NCBI GenBank assembly: GCA_020055645.1
Contig: CM034546.1
Span: forward strand, 80,724,001 to 80,788,000
Source: Tomocerus qinae
Lineage: Eukaryota; Arthropoda; Collembola; Entomobryomorpha; Tomoceridae
DNA: 64,000 nt
Direction: 5' to 3'
Under the pieces are notes generated by a model. The model was not told the origin of the DNA and did no database searches. It was given only the letters and a program-made list of their open reading frames with translations. Below are positions 21,901 through 32,084 of the stretch, one piece after another. Both the position numbers and the translations under genes were made by a program. Within the stretch, counting starts at the first letter, position 1; each line of letters opens with the position of its first letter.

Positions 21901-24028
21901 TGAATTAAGAGAGCAGCTGCCTACTCTCCATGCATTGAAGATACCACTCCACGTCCTTACAGTGAATGTTGTTGAGACTCAACTGCACGGCTTTAGTGAT
22001 GCATCGGAACGTGCATACGCTGCAGTTGTGTTTCTACGCTCTGTTGATTCAAATGGAACTGTGCGCGTCAGAATGGTAGCTGCTAAAAGTAAAGTGGCTC
22101 CAGTGAAGCAAGTGACTTTGCCTCGCTTAGAATTGTGTGCCGCAGTTCTACTCGCAAAGTTGATGCAGTGTGTGCATAGTGCGTTAATGCTACCTGTACG
22201 AGAAAACTACGGCTGGACGGATTCTACGATCACTCTCGCATGGCTCTCATCCCCACCTCAACGCTGGTCCACATTTGTTGCAAACCGTGTTTCTGAGGTA
22301 CAGCAGACTGTGCCATATATTGAATGGAATCATGTACGGAGTGAGGATAATCCTGCAGACTGTGCATCCAGAGGGATTTCACCGTCTGAACTCCTCACTC
22401 ACAATCTGTGGTGGAACGGGCCTGAGTGGCTCGCAGTGCCTGACTTTGTGCCTACTAGCTATACTGAGCAGTGTTTCGCTCCGCCTGAAGAACGAGCGAA
22501 GAAAGTGCTACATGTTCTGGTGGATGACTCTATGCTACATAGATATTCAGATGTAAGTCGACTACTTAATGTTACTGCATACTGTTTACGCTTCCTTCGT
22601 AATGCTCGAATGAAAGCAAGTGCGCGAGGTACTAGGCCAGAGCATATCAGTCCACCCAACACGTCCGAATTAGATGATGCATTGCATACATGGGTGAAGA
22701 TAGTTCAGTCGAACGAGTTTCACTCGGACATTTGTGCTCTTAAAGCAAACAAGGAATTGCCCACTAGCAGTAAACTGAAGTCGCTTGTGCCATTTCTCGA
22801 TGAAAATGGAATTCTGCGCGTTGGCGGACGGCTGAAGAAATCAGCATTGCACACAGATGCCAAACATCAAATATTATTGCCGAAGAATCACCACTTCACT
22901 CATCTCATCATAGCATACTACCACAAGAAAGAATTGCACGCAGGGCCTCAGCTACTACAAGCATCAATTCAGCAGAAGTACTGGATTCTGGCCGCCCGCG
23001 ATGCTATAAGGAAATATGTGCGCCAGTGTGTACGGTGCTTTCGCTTCCGTGCACAAGCTACGCAGCAGAGAATGGGAGAACTTCCAGCATCTCGTGTCAC
23101 CCCAGCACCTCCATTTCAACGGTGCGGAGTTGACTATGCTGGCCCATTTCTGCTCACCGCACGGAAGGGACGAGGACAGAAGAGCTACAAAGCCTATGTA
23201 GCTCTCTTCGTGTGCTTCGTGTCTCGTGCGATTCATTTGGAACTGGTATCTGATTTGACTACGGATGCTTTCATGGCTGCATTCCGTAGATTTATTGCAC
23301 GTCGTGGAAAGCCTACAGACGTGTATAGCGATTGCGGTACGAACTTCGTTGGTGCACGCAACAAGCTCGATGACCACTATAGGAAGTTTATGTCTGTAGC
23401 CCACAACGAAGAAATGGAACGAGAATTCGTACGCGAAAGGATCCACTGGCATCTCAATGCACCTGCATCGCCACACCATGGAGGTATATGGGAGTCTGGC
23501 GTGAAGTCCATGAAGCATCACCTCCATAGAACGGTCGGCAATGCAATTCTCACCACAGAAGAGATGTCTACACTGCTAGCGCAAGTAGAAGCTTGCCTCA
23601 ACTCCCGTCCTATCACTGAACTGTCAAGCGACCCGAACGACTTGCTGCCGCTTACGCCTGGACATTTCCTCATCGGACGGCCTCTCACTGCACTCGCGGA
23701 GCCTTCGCTCACGCACCTGAAGGAGGGACACCTATGCCGCTGGCAACATGTACAGCAACTGTACCAGCACTTCTGGAATAGATGGTCCACGGAATATCTC
23801 GCACGGCTCCAGCAACGGAAGAAGTGGACTACGGTGCATCCCAACATCAAGGTAGGAGATGTAGTGCTTCTTACGGATGAACGCCTTGCACCAAACAAAT
23901 GGAATCTAGGACTCATCACAGCTACCACGCCTGGAAAAGATGGTTTAGTGCGCGTAGTGACTGTGAAGACATCAGCAGGGAGTGTGCAACGCTCCATTGC
24001 TAAAGTGTGCATATTACCTATAGGATAA
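18926..24028 (+). CDS. BEL/Pao Gag-Pol polyprotein
   Basis: One open frame of 1,700 codons. The order fits BEL/Pao: a gag region with two CCHC-type zinc knuckles (around residues 315-360), an aspartic protease (LLDNGSQTST, about 437), a reverse transcriptase (FTADLAKMYRQ about 767; YVDDLM about 846), an RNase H region (GFSDASERAYAA), an integrase zinc-binding H2C2 module (about 1336-1375), and an integrase core with the D-D-E residues in GVDYAGPF (about 1402), YSDCGTN (about 1467) and GIWESGVK (about 1521). A C-terminal DNA-binding tail of the DUF5641 type follows. Gag and Pol are in one frame with no shift. No stop or missing catalytic residue was seen, so the protein is probably functional. 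Confidence 0.95.
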   Translation: MEAVQRNRRALNTEITRIANVLAQYDKRKPMPKSENVVQEKSLFACRQRYYKVLEECSVAAKTTAEYDREEAEFLTLIEKMDKLSIKLEDMKIAAAALVTGTSEIKLPKLELPRFSGEVHQWLSFHDLFLASIHHNTKLSGAQKLQYLKGAVDGEPSKLISSLQITDANYDVAWKTLEDRYQDKRELIRGTFVRLLSQPNSITDSPAMLQTLADTSRECVQSFVTLGIPKEEVCELLIVHIITQKLDSESRTQWERKQEKGKLPTFEQFCEFLDEQARVTAAAKPSSSKSQAKSKDRRPGAAMHYGSSDAKPRSECTFCSGEHHIFSCSAFAALTVLDRWTSVKSKALCFNCLEFGHRTENCTKRKCRHCRKPHNRLLHPEKPPRKQDSPAPTTTDPPEKVQVSFCSSLSASRTQTLLCTALVRVKDSKGQLQVCRALLDNGSQTSTITTACATRLGLRRRKVHIPISGIGGVDAGTYSEITSLSFSSCYATQPTFDVNAIVMKVITHPLPTYKITQVNWNHLQGLQLADPQYNVPSKIDMLLGMDIYNALLMDGMKKGVQGSPTAINTALGWIVGGKLGTTQPTSLATHHVHCDMDEALRKFWELEELPWQKFLSLEEKECEEHYAATHSRNLDGRFIVRLPFKKNAEPLGDSRNIAMKRLKSTERRLGLDPPLHKEYQTVVSEYLQLNHMEFVPEREVFPDRQVYYMPHQAVLKPTSTTTKLRVVFDASAASSNKVSLNENLLVGPKLQDDLVSILVRFRKHAIAFTADLAKMYRQVQMHRDDIDYQRILWRASTTEPVRDYRLLTATFGTASAPYLAIKSIQQLATYEETKHPEAAQIVRRDFYVDDLMSGAESEEHAIKLQSELIAMLQLGQFELRKWSSNSPVLLASLPPEMREINLPLSIDENETIKTLGLKWHPATDCFSFTVTLTQQVTAPTKRIVLSEIAKVFDPLGWLSPVTIVAKTFIQTLWKEEIGWDEALPQELQSHWNELREQLPTLHALKIPLHVLTVNVVETQLHGFSDASERAYAAVVFLRSVDSNGTVRVRMVAAKSKVAPVKQVTLPRLELCAAVLLAKLMQCVHSALMLPVRENYGWTDSTITLAWLSSPPQRWSTFVANRVSEVQQTVPYIEWNHVRSEDNPADCASRGISPSELLTHNLWWNGPEWLAVPDFVPTSYTEQCFAPPEERAKKVLHVLVDDSMLHRYSDVSRLLNVTAYCLRFLRNARMKASARGTRPEHISPPNTSELDDALHTWVKIVQSNEFHSDICALKANKELPTSSKLKSLVPFLDENGILRVGGRLKKSALHTDAKHQILLPKNHHFTHLIIAYYHKKELHAGPQLLQASIQQKYWILAARDAIRKYVRQCVRCFRFRAQATQQRMGELPASRVTPAPPFQRCGVDYAGPFLLTARKGRGQKSYKAYVALFVCFVSRAIHLELVSDLTTDAFMAAFRRFIARRGKPTDVYSDCGTNFVGARNKLDDHYRKFMSVAHNEEMEREFVRERIHWHLNAPASPHHGGIWESGVKSMKHHLHRTVGNAILTTEEMSTLLAQVEACLNSRPITELSSDPNDLLPLTPGHFLIGRPLTALAEPSLTHLKEGHLCRWQHVQQLYQHFWNRWSTEYLARLQQRKKWTTVHPNIKVGDVVLLTDERLAPNKWNLGLITATTPGKDGLVRVVTVKTSAGSVQRSIAKVCILPIG

Positions 24029-24120
24029 ATAATGAATTTTTTATTGTATTTAGCTATATTTATCCTTGGCATGTATTATGTATGTATGTATGATAGCTTA
24101 GAATGTTGAAATAGTGTATT

Positions 24121-24135
24121 TCAAGGCGGGGAAAA
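24121..24135 (+). promoter_or_regulatory. polypurine tract
   Basis: AAGGCGGGGAAAA directly precedes the 3' LTR, where plus-strand synthesis would be primed. Confidence 0.65.
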
Positions 24136-24335
24136 TGGATAAACCTCGTTATTGCATTTTGGTATCTACACGAGGGAGCAAGACGTAAGTTCGAAACAGT
24201 CTTGTCTTGCCCCTTTGTTGAGTTGGAATCTCTACAGGGAGACAGGACGTGTTAGTTCGAAACATTCTTGTCTCTAGCTTGTGCTTGAGCTTCTCACTCG
24301 TCCCTGCACATTTACATGTAGTAGATAGGGACAGT

Positions 24336-24373
<38 letters not shown>

Positions 24374-24374
24374 A

Positions 24375-24419
<45 letters not shown>

Positions 24420-24956
24420 AAGGAGTAAAGCCTACTCTCTTTCCCACAGCCAGCCTCCTATACCTTTCTTAATAAATGGATAGCTCTAGTTAGTACATAC
24501 GTAAGCAGAATAGTTCTAGCATAGCATGTAAGTCTAGTACCTATTAGTATGTAGCATAATATTATGTATGTCAATCTAGTACCTACCTATATCTAGTAGT
24601 GTGTATCCCTATCTGCCTACCTATTAGATGTAGTACTAAGAGTAAGTTTTTGGCGTAGCATTACTCAGTAGCACGAGGAACTCCATTCGAGACGCACGCC
24701 TTTTTTGTGTCAGTTCTCCGAGTTAATTTAATTTGCCCAATTAAATCTATTAAGTGCTACCCGTAATTACTTACCTGTAATTAATCATCATTTGTTTATT
24801 GTGTATTTGTTGTGTATGTGTGCCTATTATTTTAGCATAAATAAAATCGTGTTTTACACAAAATTCACGAAAGCACACACTACATTTTGAGCATCCTAGT
24901 TTGGCATCATTGGTTTGGACTCTACCTGCAAGCGATATCGAAGTCAGCCCTCTACA
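24136..24956 (+). repeat. 3' LTR of the BEL/Pao element
   Basis: 821 bp, beginning TGGATAAACC and ending CTCTACA, followed by the GGTAA duplication (24957-24961). Confidence 0.95.
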
Positions 24957-25560
24957 GGTAAATTCGATTATTTACTGGTAAATTCGATAATTTACTGGTA
25001 AATTCGATAATTTACTGGTAAATTCGATAATTTACTGGTAAATTCGATAATTTACTGGTAAATTCGATAATTTACTGGTAAATTCGATAATTTACTAGTA
25101 AATTCGATAATTTACTGGTAAATTCGATAATTTACTGGTAAATTCGATAATTTACTAGTAAATGTGATAATTTACTGGTAAATGTGATAATTTACTGGTA
25201 AATGTGATAATTTACTGGTAAATGTGATAATTTACTGGTAAATGTGATAATTACGAGTAAATTCGAAAGTTTACGAGTAAATTCCAAAGTTTACGAGTAA
25301 ATTCCAAAGTTTACGAGTAAATTCGAAAACTTACGAGTAAATTCAAAAATTTACGAGTAAATTCAAAAATTTACGAGTAAATTCAAAAATTTACGATTAA
25401 ATTCCAAAATTTACGATTAAATTTAAAAATTTACGATTAAATTCCAAAATTTACGAGTAAATTCAAAAATTTACGATTAAATTCCAAAATTTACGATTAA
25501 ATTCCAAAATTTACGATTAAATTCCAAAATTTACGATTAAATTTAAAAATTTACGAGTAC
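24957..25560 (+). repeat. minisatellites of the right arm (two unit types)
   Basis: 24957-25250 resumes the array interrupted at 17778 (about 15 units of ggtaaattcgataatttact, the last five with GTG in place of TCG). At about 25250 it passes through hybrid units into the inverse complement of the left-arm minisatellite (ttacgattaaattccaaaat, about 15 units to 25558). The gradual transition suggests one unit type evolved from the other. Confidence 0.9.
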
Positions 25561-25811
25561 AGTATACAGTCATCACATTCGGCTATTCAGTCATTACATC
25601 ATTTGCATTCAGCTCAATATGTTAAGTACATACTATTCATCAGTCGGCAAATAGTAGTGGGCTTCGCGTATGAAATCGTGCCCGCAGTGTGGTAGTCTCA
25701 TAGTACAGTTCTCGGCTTCGAGTTCTGGTCGAAGCAAGCCTTTTGTGTAGTACCATATGATTCATTGTTCTTCCAATTGAATAGAAAAAAAGATTGCTTG
25801 GGACCATAATA

Positions 25812-26431
25812 TCACCGAGGAACAAAAAATGAATGCTTTTTTTGCATAAACGGTAAAAAGGCACCTTTTTAATAAAAAGTAACTTTTTTACCTGTTTTGT
25901 CTTTTCAATATGCATAAAGACGAAGTCAGTCTAAAACTACTCCGCTAACCAAACAAATATAAAGCAAAACTTTAAGAGTGTGAAATAGTATTTTAAATCC
26001 ATAGAACACCAATCTAGAAATACCGGACAACAAAATAAGACGTTTTATTTATTTTTATTGTAACTTTTAGACACTTAAAAAGCAAAAGTTAGCACTTATC
26101 TTTTTTGCAATAAAGCAGAAAACAAAAAAGGTCCCTTTTTGTTCCTTAATTATACCAGGATTTTATGAAGCCTAATAAATAATGAGATTCCGTTTGTTTT
26201 TATATTACTTATGCAAAATCATATCAAAACATTTTAGTATCGCAATCATAATATTATATTATATAGGTAGTATCATATCGTTTGAATGACTACTAATAGT
26301 AATAATTACTATTTGTTACTATCTACTGTCATCGAAACCCAAAACACCACTCTATACCATACCAAAACACCAAACAGATAGTATACCTACGATACCTACT
26401 AACAGAGCCATAGCCAGGGCCAGGGGGTGGC
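25812..26431. other. intergenic, no gene recognised
   Basis: AT-rich sequence with no supported coding region. Confidence 0.5.
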
Positions 26432-26660
26432 TATTCAGGCAGTGTACAAAATACCATTTACCACTTACCAGTGGTAAGTGGTTTTTAAGGGTATTTAACG
26501 TTAAATACCACCACCTAAAAAGTAGTGTGGTAAGTAGTAAAAATGGTAAAAAATGGTAAAAATAGTTTCTTTTAAATTTCGTGTTTAAATTTTGAATAAA
26601 ATTCGGTGCCAGAGTATGAAATTGCTTAGCAGCTGATGATTGTTGTTACAAATAGATAAG
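26432..26660 (+). mobile_element. truncated hAT-like element (same family as 43537-44269)
   Basis: Starts with the hAT-style tip CAGTGTACAAAATACC. It matches the reverse complement of 44269 inward, including the TTTAACGTTAAATACCA palindrome and an AAATTTCGTGTTTAAATTTT block. The opposite end is missing. Confidence 0.6.
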
Positions 26661-26735
26661 TGTTCATCAATCAGAGTGTTACATAATGCAGCATCTGAAA
26701 ATAATTTACCGCATGCTGACTTTATACACTGTGGT

Positions 26736-26862
26736 CAAGGTATCAAAAACCCTGGTTTTTTAAGAAAATATACCCTCGACCCTGGGTTTTTTATATAAAA
26801 CTATAGGAATAAATGCAAGCCCAAAATACCCTAATCTATAAAAAACCCAACCCACAACCCTG
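26736..26862. mobile_element. short hAT-like deletion derivative (same ends as 36910-38805)
   Basis: The CAAGGTATCAAAAACCCTGG start and CCCACAACCCTG end match the tips of the larger element at 36910-38805. The flanking 8-mers are not identical, so the boundaries are tentative. Confidence 0.5.
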
Positions 26863-26937
26863 GTTATGGCATATGGAATAGAGTTTCATAATGGCCTTTT
26901 ACGTTTACAGTTACCAGTTACTACTTCAACTTCAAAC

Positions 26938-27215
26938 CAGTGTTCGATGACCAGCCGGCTGGTTGATTAAAATGGCTGGCTAAAATGGCCGGTCGGCTGT
27001 TTGAAATTCTTTGTTAGCCAGTGGTCAAAATGGTCAAAATGGCTGAAATGGCCAAAAATAGTGAAATGGGGCTATGTAAACTGAGAAAATCATCCTTGGT
27101 TTGACGGGAAATTTAAAAAACCATGATTTTTGGCCATTTTGGCCACTAGCCATTTCAGTCACTTTAGCCGGCTGGCTGGTCAAAATCATTTTTAGCCGGC
27201 TAAAATGGAACACTG
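26938..27215. mobile_element. hAT-type MITE, 278 bp
   Basis: Tips CAGTGTTCGATGACCAGCCG and, inverted, CAGTGTTCCATTTTAGCCGG. It is flanked by the perfect 8-bp duplication CTTCAAAC (26930-26937 and 27216-27223), the length made by hAT transposases. The interior is rich in GGCTGG/GGCCA motifs and non-coding. Confidence 0.85.
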
Positions 27216-27223
27216 CTTCAAAC

Positions 27224-28016
27224 TATTAGGGAAGGTGTTTGAATACCATTTCTGTAAGTGGAGCTGATAAGACTTATTACAATTTTATTCAATGAATGGT
27301 TGTAGCGGTGATAAAATTATCACAAATGTATTGGTATTTTGAAATAAAGTGTTATTGACAGTTATATCTAAATTTAATTTTCAATATCATTTAATTAACT
27401 AGATATGCGATTTTCTGTTTATGTTAAGTGGGGCTTGTCACCTACCTATGTGTAACCTAATTATAATTATTCATATCACTATAATATGCTAACTTTTAAG
27501 AATGCTATCATTATGATATATATCATTATGATCAAAGCTACATTAATATACAATTACCAAAGTGGATTAAATGGAGTACAGAATGCTCCACATTTAATTG
27601 CAAAGGGAATTGTATCATTTTAACATTAAATGCATAAAGATTAACAACCCGCTTTCAATTGAACTGTAATATAAATCTGATCTCTGTGTAAAATTAGCCA
27701 TGCTACGTCTCTAAAGCAAAATCTCATTTACAAAGGTCGCTACACTGCATCTATTTGTCTCCTACCAAGCAGAATGCTTCCCAAATGCCAGGCTGATCAC
27801 ATTATTTAATACAATTTAAACTTCCATGAATTTAAATTAAATGCAAATAGCGTGCGAAATGTATGACTCAATAGCATCTTCCCATTTCTGATGATAGGAA
27901 ATTAAATGGAAAATCATAATGCCTAGCCATTTGGTACAAACGTAATAGAAAGAATCAACGGGACTGCCCCTAATTGGCATACACGTTTTGACATAAAATA
28001 TTTTTTTCCAGACACC
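27224..28016. other. intergenic, no gene recognised
   Basis: AT-rich. No coding region, RNA gene or repeat structure that I can support. Confidence 0.5.
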
Positions 28017-28024
28017 CTTTTTGG

Positions 28025-28965
28025 CAGTGGCGGCTCTAGGATTTGCGAGGCCCTGGGCAAAATGTTCACGCGAGGCCCCGTAATAATAATTCACAAATAT
28101 GCAAATAATTATATTAATTCAAATCTACGAATTTGGAAATTGGAAATATCCGTTTTTAAATGAATTGGCCATATGAATAATTAGCGTGAAATCTTTTTAT
28201 GGTTTTTTGAATGTGATTGAAAACAAAACAAGTACGTGTACAGAAGTGAGTTTCGGGAGGGACTATATTATGTGATACTTATATCTGTAATACATATATT
28301 CGCGCGTAGCGCGAAAAAATTTGTCAAATTTTGACAAAAATTAGTCAAAACTGGCCTAAAAATGGCAAATAATCAATTATTTTGCTTTTTTGAGAACAAA
28401 TATCTTTTTTCTTGGATTTTGAGGTGGGGCTTCTGCCTATAAAGGGGTCCACCTCAGTACGTCCTTTATTCAAAATAAGAACCTAAAACTCTGTTAAAAA
28501 CTATGTAGGCGCAATGCGGGATTTTGGAATTTCAATATTTATTCATTTAAAAAAATTTCGTTATTTCTTAAAATAAAAAAAATTATTAGTGGAAACATAA
28601 TTGTCTACATCTACTGCAATTACGCAGTTTTGGTATCGCAACACGCTACAAATTTTTGAATTGAAATGCATATAGTAATTCTATAATAATTCTGAGAGAT
28701 GCTGCTTTCGTGTCACCAGTATGTTTTTATTAGATTGTGCGATGTCTACTTTTGGTATACTTTTCTTCCTTGAATTCTAAAAATGGTTCTGTAATAAAGC
28801 TGTAACAAAACGTATAACTTAAACCAAAATGCAAAACAAGTATTTCTGAAGTGAAATCAACACAGACAATTTGAAATTCTTTCTTTGTCAAAGCTCTACG
28901 CGAGGCCCCCAAAGCGCGAGGCCCTGGGCAACTGCCCAGTCTGCCCATTGGGAAAGCCGCCTCTG
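28025..28965. mobile_element. hAT-type non-autonomous element, copy 1 (941 bp)
   Basis: Starts CAGTGGCGGCTCTAGG and ends AAAGCCGCCTCTG, with the perfect 8-bp duplication CTTTTTGG on each side (28017-28024 and 28966-28973). The interior is closely similar to 37090-38219. It has no transposase. Confidence 0.9.
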
Positions 28966-28973
28966 CTTTTTGG

Positions 28974-29283
28974 TATACTTAATTGGCATAAATTTACTGA
29001 ACAAGCAAACAATTAGTCACAATACTTAATCACAAAGATTTGTATTTTGCAGTGTCAATGGAAATAATGAATTCAGTCATCGACAGTTGGAAAATAGTGA
29101 GGGGAACTTGGGTTTGGGGGAAACTTTGGAGGAAATGGCATTCCATCGTCTTTGAATATAACGAACCTAACCTAATAACCTGTCAATTGTTTATTTTATT
29201 TAGGTTAGGTTTTTTATATCCTCAAAATATGGACATTCCCAATAATTATTCCGTTGATACTAACTGTTTCGTAATTTTATTTA
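28974..29283. other. intergenic, no gene recognised
   Basis: Contains a 97-codon open frame (29040-29333) that runs into the pogo-like TIR and shows no family signature. Confidence 0.5.
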
Positions 29284-30067
29284 CCGTAATAATCGAAATA
29301 ATTCCGCGCGGAATTATTGTTTCAAGCACATGAAAAAATTCCTGAAAAGGCCAAAAATGTCGAAATAATTCCGCAAGTCAATATTTATTTTATTTTCAAT
29401 GAATGGGATAAAAAAAATTTATAAAAAATTTATTTAGAGGTCATCATCTGAAGACAGGGATAAATTTATCGAATCGATTAAATCGGGGTCCATGTCTTCT
29501 TCATCCGAAGGCAATAAAATATCGTCCTCAGTCCTCATAGATTAAGGACTGTTCCATTTGCATATACTGCTGCTGTAGCATTTCTCCCCCTTCATTACAA
29601 TCCTTGCCTGATTTGAAGGTCGTTATTAAATTGTCCAGTGTTCCATCTGTGGCATTTAGAATTCCACAAGAGAAGAAGGATTTTTTAATAACGTCAGCTG
29701 TTAAGGAATCCCAGGCTTCGACCATCCAACTGCAGACTACACTCAAAGAGGGTGGCTCTGAATTAACACCTTTAGTAGTTTCAATGTTTCCAGGAGTGGA
29801 TACCCACACATTGTATTTTTTCCTGATGGAACCTTTGAACGGCTTGTTCCAGCTGACATCTGCTGGCTGGATGTATTTAGTACATTCTCCTGGGATGACA
29901 GCAGAGTCGACTTTTAGTCTTCGTAATTCTTTTTTACCTTTCATCATCCTTTTAGGTACAGGTACGCGGAATTATTTCGATAAGCGAAACTATTACCATT
30001 AACAGCCAAAAAGGCAAAGTAAAATCGAAATAATTCCGCGTACGCGGAATTATTTCGATTATTACGG
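29284..30067 (-). mobile_element. pogo/Tigger-like DNA transposon remnant
   Basis: Inverted tips CCGTAATAATCGAAATAATT, each flanked by a TA dinucleotide (29282-29283 and 30068-30069), the target of the IS630-Tc1-mariner superfamily. It encloses a minus-strand transposase C-terminus. At 784 bp it is an internally deleted copy. The sequence ATTCCGCG appears in palindromic form just inside both ends. Confidence 0.8.
29528..29947 (-). pseudogene. pogo-type DDE transposase, C-terminal fragment
   Basis: About 139 codons. The recognisable block is IPGECTKYIQPADVSWNKPFK, the region around the third acidic residue of DDE_1 (pogo/jerky) transposases, followed by the helical C-terminal part. The helix-turn-helix DNA-binding domain and first catalytic residues are absent, so it cannot be active. 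Confidence 0.75.
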
Positions 30068-30479
30068 TATAATTTTTGAAACAACGGAAGGCAATTTCTG
30101 AAATTAAACGAACAACTGGAGAGAAGAAGAAAAGAGTAACTAGAACTATTTGGAACCATTCTTATCAGCGATCAACAGCATATTGGAACATTAATTCATT
30201 TTTTGGCATAAGCATAACATAGAATTCCTTACCTCCTAACTTACCCTACTTTACCCTTCTAGATGTAGTAGTTTATGCCAATAAGTGAAACATAGCTTTA
30301 TGCCAAATAGGAGAAAAAAGATTGTGCCAATAAGTGGGTTTTTAGGCCAAACTATGATTTTTTTATTTTATGCCAAAAAGTGTATGCCAATTAGGGGTAA
30401 AAATATGTTATGTTAATTAATTAATAAACCATGTACAAATGGGTGTAAAAAAGTGGTGTGAAATTGCGTAGAAAGTTTT

Positions 30480-31100
30480 ATCTGATTATCTGACGTTACA
30501 TGACGCTTTTAGTGACTTTTTTAATGACCTCTGACCTTTTGTCACGTGCAACTTGACCTTGAAATGACCTAACGAATAACCTTTTCGAACGAGCTATCTC
30601 ATGACGTTCAACAATGTCAATAACTATAGTAACGCCAATTTTTAATTTTTGGACCACGCCCACAGGCAGGGGGTGTATCCGATTTTGTCCATTTTCGAAC
30701 TCGACCTCTCGTTTCATCCCTTCATTGCGTACACAAAGTTTGACTGATTATATGACGTTACATGACGATTTTAGTGATGTTTTAAAATGACCTTTGACCT
30801 TTTGATACGTGCCACTTGACGTTGACATGACCTAGCAAATAACCTTTTCGAACGAGTTATCTCATGACGTTCTACAATGTCGATAACTAAAGTTACACCA
30901 GTTTTTAATTTTTGGACCACGCCCACAGGTAGGGGGTGTATCCGATTATGTCCATTTTCGAACTCGACCTCTCTTTTCATCCCTACATCACGTACAGAAA
31001 GTTTGAGTTGATTATCTCAAACCGTTTATGAGTTATCGTGCTAACAGACGGACAGACAGACAGATCCGTCATTCCTATAAAGCGGTGTTGCACACCACTT
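30480..31100. repeat. two tandem copies of a 261-bp repeat plus a partial third
   Basis: The unit beginning GATTATCTGACGTTACATGACG at about 30480 recurs at about 30741, and the start of a further unit follows at about 31005. Each full unit ends with a CGAACTCGACCTCTC block. Matching minus-strand open frames (30496-30717 and 30771-30980) reflect the duplication and show no family signature. The tail, ending AGATCCGTCATTCCTATA, resembles the interior of the element at 9122-10606. Confidence 0.7.
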
Positions 31101-31655
31101 AATAATTAATAAAATTATCAATTTGTTTTTAGACGTTACTATTTTATTTTTATTTTGTAACCGTGACTTTGGTTACTTCACCCTATTTTAATTTTTTTCG
31201 GCTGGCTGAGAATTCATGGAGCAACACATCTCAAATAAGTCAAGAATAATCATTAAATCCTATCCACCTGTGGCAGATTATAAAATTGTAAATCGAACAG
31301 AGGTGTATAGGACCCATGTTTATTACAATTTACATTAGTGCAAGGTAACATACACATGAAAATGGTGATGCTAATTAAAATTCCTGTCATAGCTCTATTG
31401 ATTTGCATTCACGGAATAATATGAGTATAATATAGGGTCTCTACAAGAACGCATAGAAGTACGCCAAAACCCAACGTTTTATTCAAAGCTAACGAAATTG
31501 ACGTTTGCGCTACTGTTGCGCTTCTATAGCGCGCAAAAGGTAAAGTTATGTTATGTTAGGTAATGCTAGGTATTTTGCATTTTGTGAAATTAATTTCTCC
31601 ATTTTATAACCACCGTTTTCGATAGAGCAATAAATTTACCTGCGTATATATCTAT

Positions 31656-31795
31656 GGCCCATATTTTTAATAAACACTCCCACTAAAATCTCCACTCTTT
31701 GAGAGTGTAAGGTGCTTATTGAGATACCTTTCACTCTCGAACAAGTACGTAAAAAGTGGGTGAGAGTGGGAGTCAAGTCATTAAAAATATGGGCC
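31656..31795. mobile_element. 140-bp MITE, copy 1
   Basis: Inverted tips GGCCCATATTTTTAAT and ATTAAAAATATGGGCC with a 3-bp duplication TAT. A second copy of the same length sits at 44290-44429 with duplication TAA. Three-base duplications suggest PIF/Harbinger mobilisation. Confidence 0.8.
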
Positions 31796-32084
31796 TATGT
31801 GTGTAACTATGTGTGGTAGGGTAAAAAGCGGGAACAAATAAATATTTGTAGTTTTCAAACAAATAAATATTTGTATGTCCAATACGCATGATCATTGCAT
31901 ACCAAATTGAATCCTGCTCTGGGGGCTACTAGTAATTAATAGGTACGTTAGTATGTTTATTATTACAAACCCAGCGTTTAATACAGATAATATTACAGTA
32001 TTCTGGAAAATAGCTCTCCACCTTTTCTCGGATTTAAGGTCGTGATTTACCGACTCTTCTCTAAACACATGCTTGTCCACAACA

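Larger units (their letters stand above)
17779..24956 (+). mobile_element. full-length BEL/Pao LTR retrotransposon
   Basis: A complete 7.18-kb element: 821-bp LTRs, a primer-binding region, a single uninterrupted gag-pol frame, a polypurine tract and a 5-bp duplication. The LTRs appear identical except for the third-last base (T in the 5' LTR, C in the 3' LTR), so it inserted very recently. It landed inside a 20-bp minisatellite of the foldback element. Nothing visible prevents it from being active. Confidence 0.95.
16047..25809. mobile_element. foldback DNA element with minisatellite arms, hosting a BEL/Pao insertion
   Basis: The outer ends, 16047-16302 and about 25555-25809, are inverted repeats that look nearly identical (tips TTATGGTCCCAAGC). 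Each arm continues inward into a 20-bp minisatellite of the same sequence in opposite orientation (16310-16690 and 25250-25560). A TA dinucleotide flanks both ends (16045-16046 and 25810-25811) and could be the target duplication. A second, more diverged inverted pair of the same repeat sits in the middle (17121-17345 and 17356-17460), suggesting an older nested copy. Without the 7.2-kb BEL/Pao insertion the element would be about 2.6 kb. No transposase is visible, so it would need help from elsewhere. Confidence 0.75.

Noticed and set aside
19894-24072. Minus-strand open frames of 107-187 codons across the BEL/Pao gag-pol
   Set aside because: They are antisense shadows of the 1,700-codon polyprotein.
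16302-25560. Regular 20-bp repeats that could suggest a CRISPR array
   Set aside because: Units are contiguous without unique spacers, mirror each other in a foldback element, and lie in an animal-type genome without cas genes.
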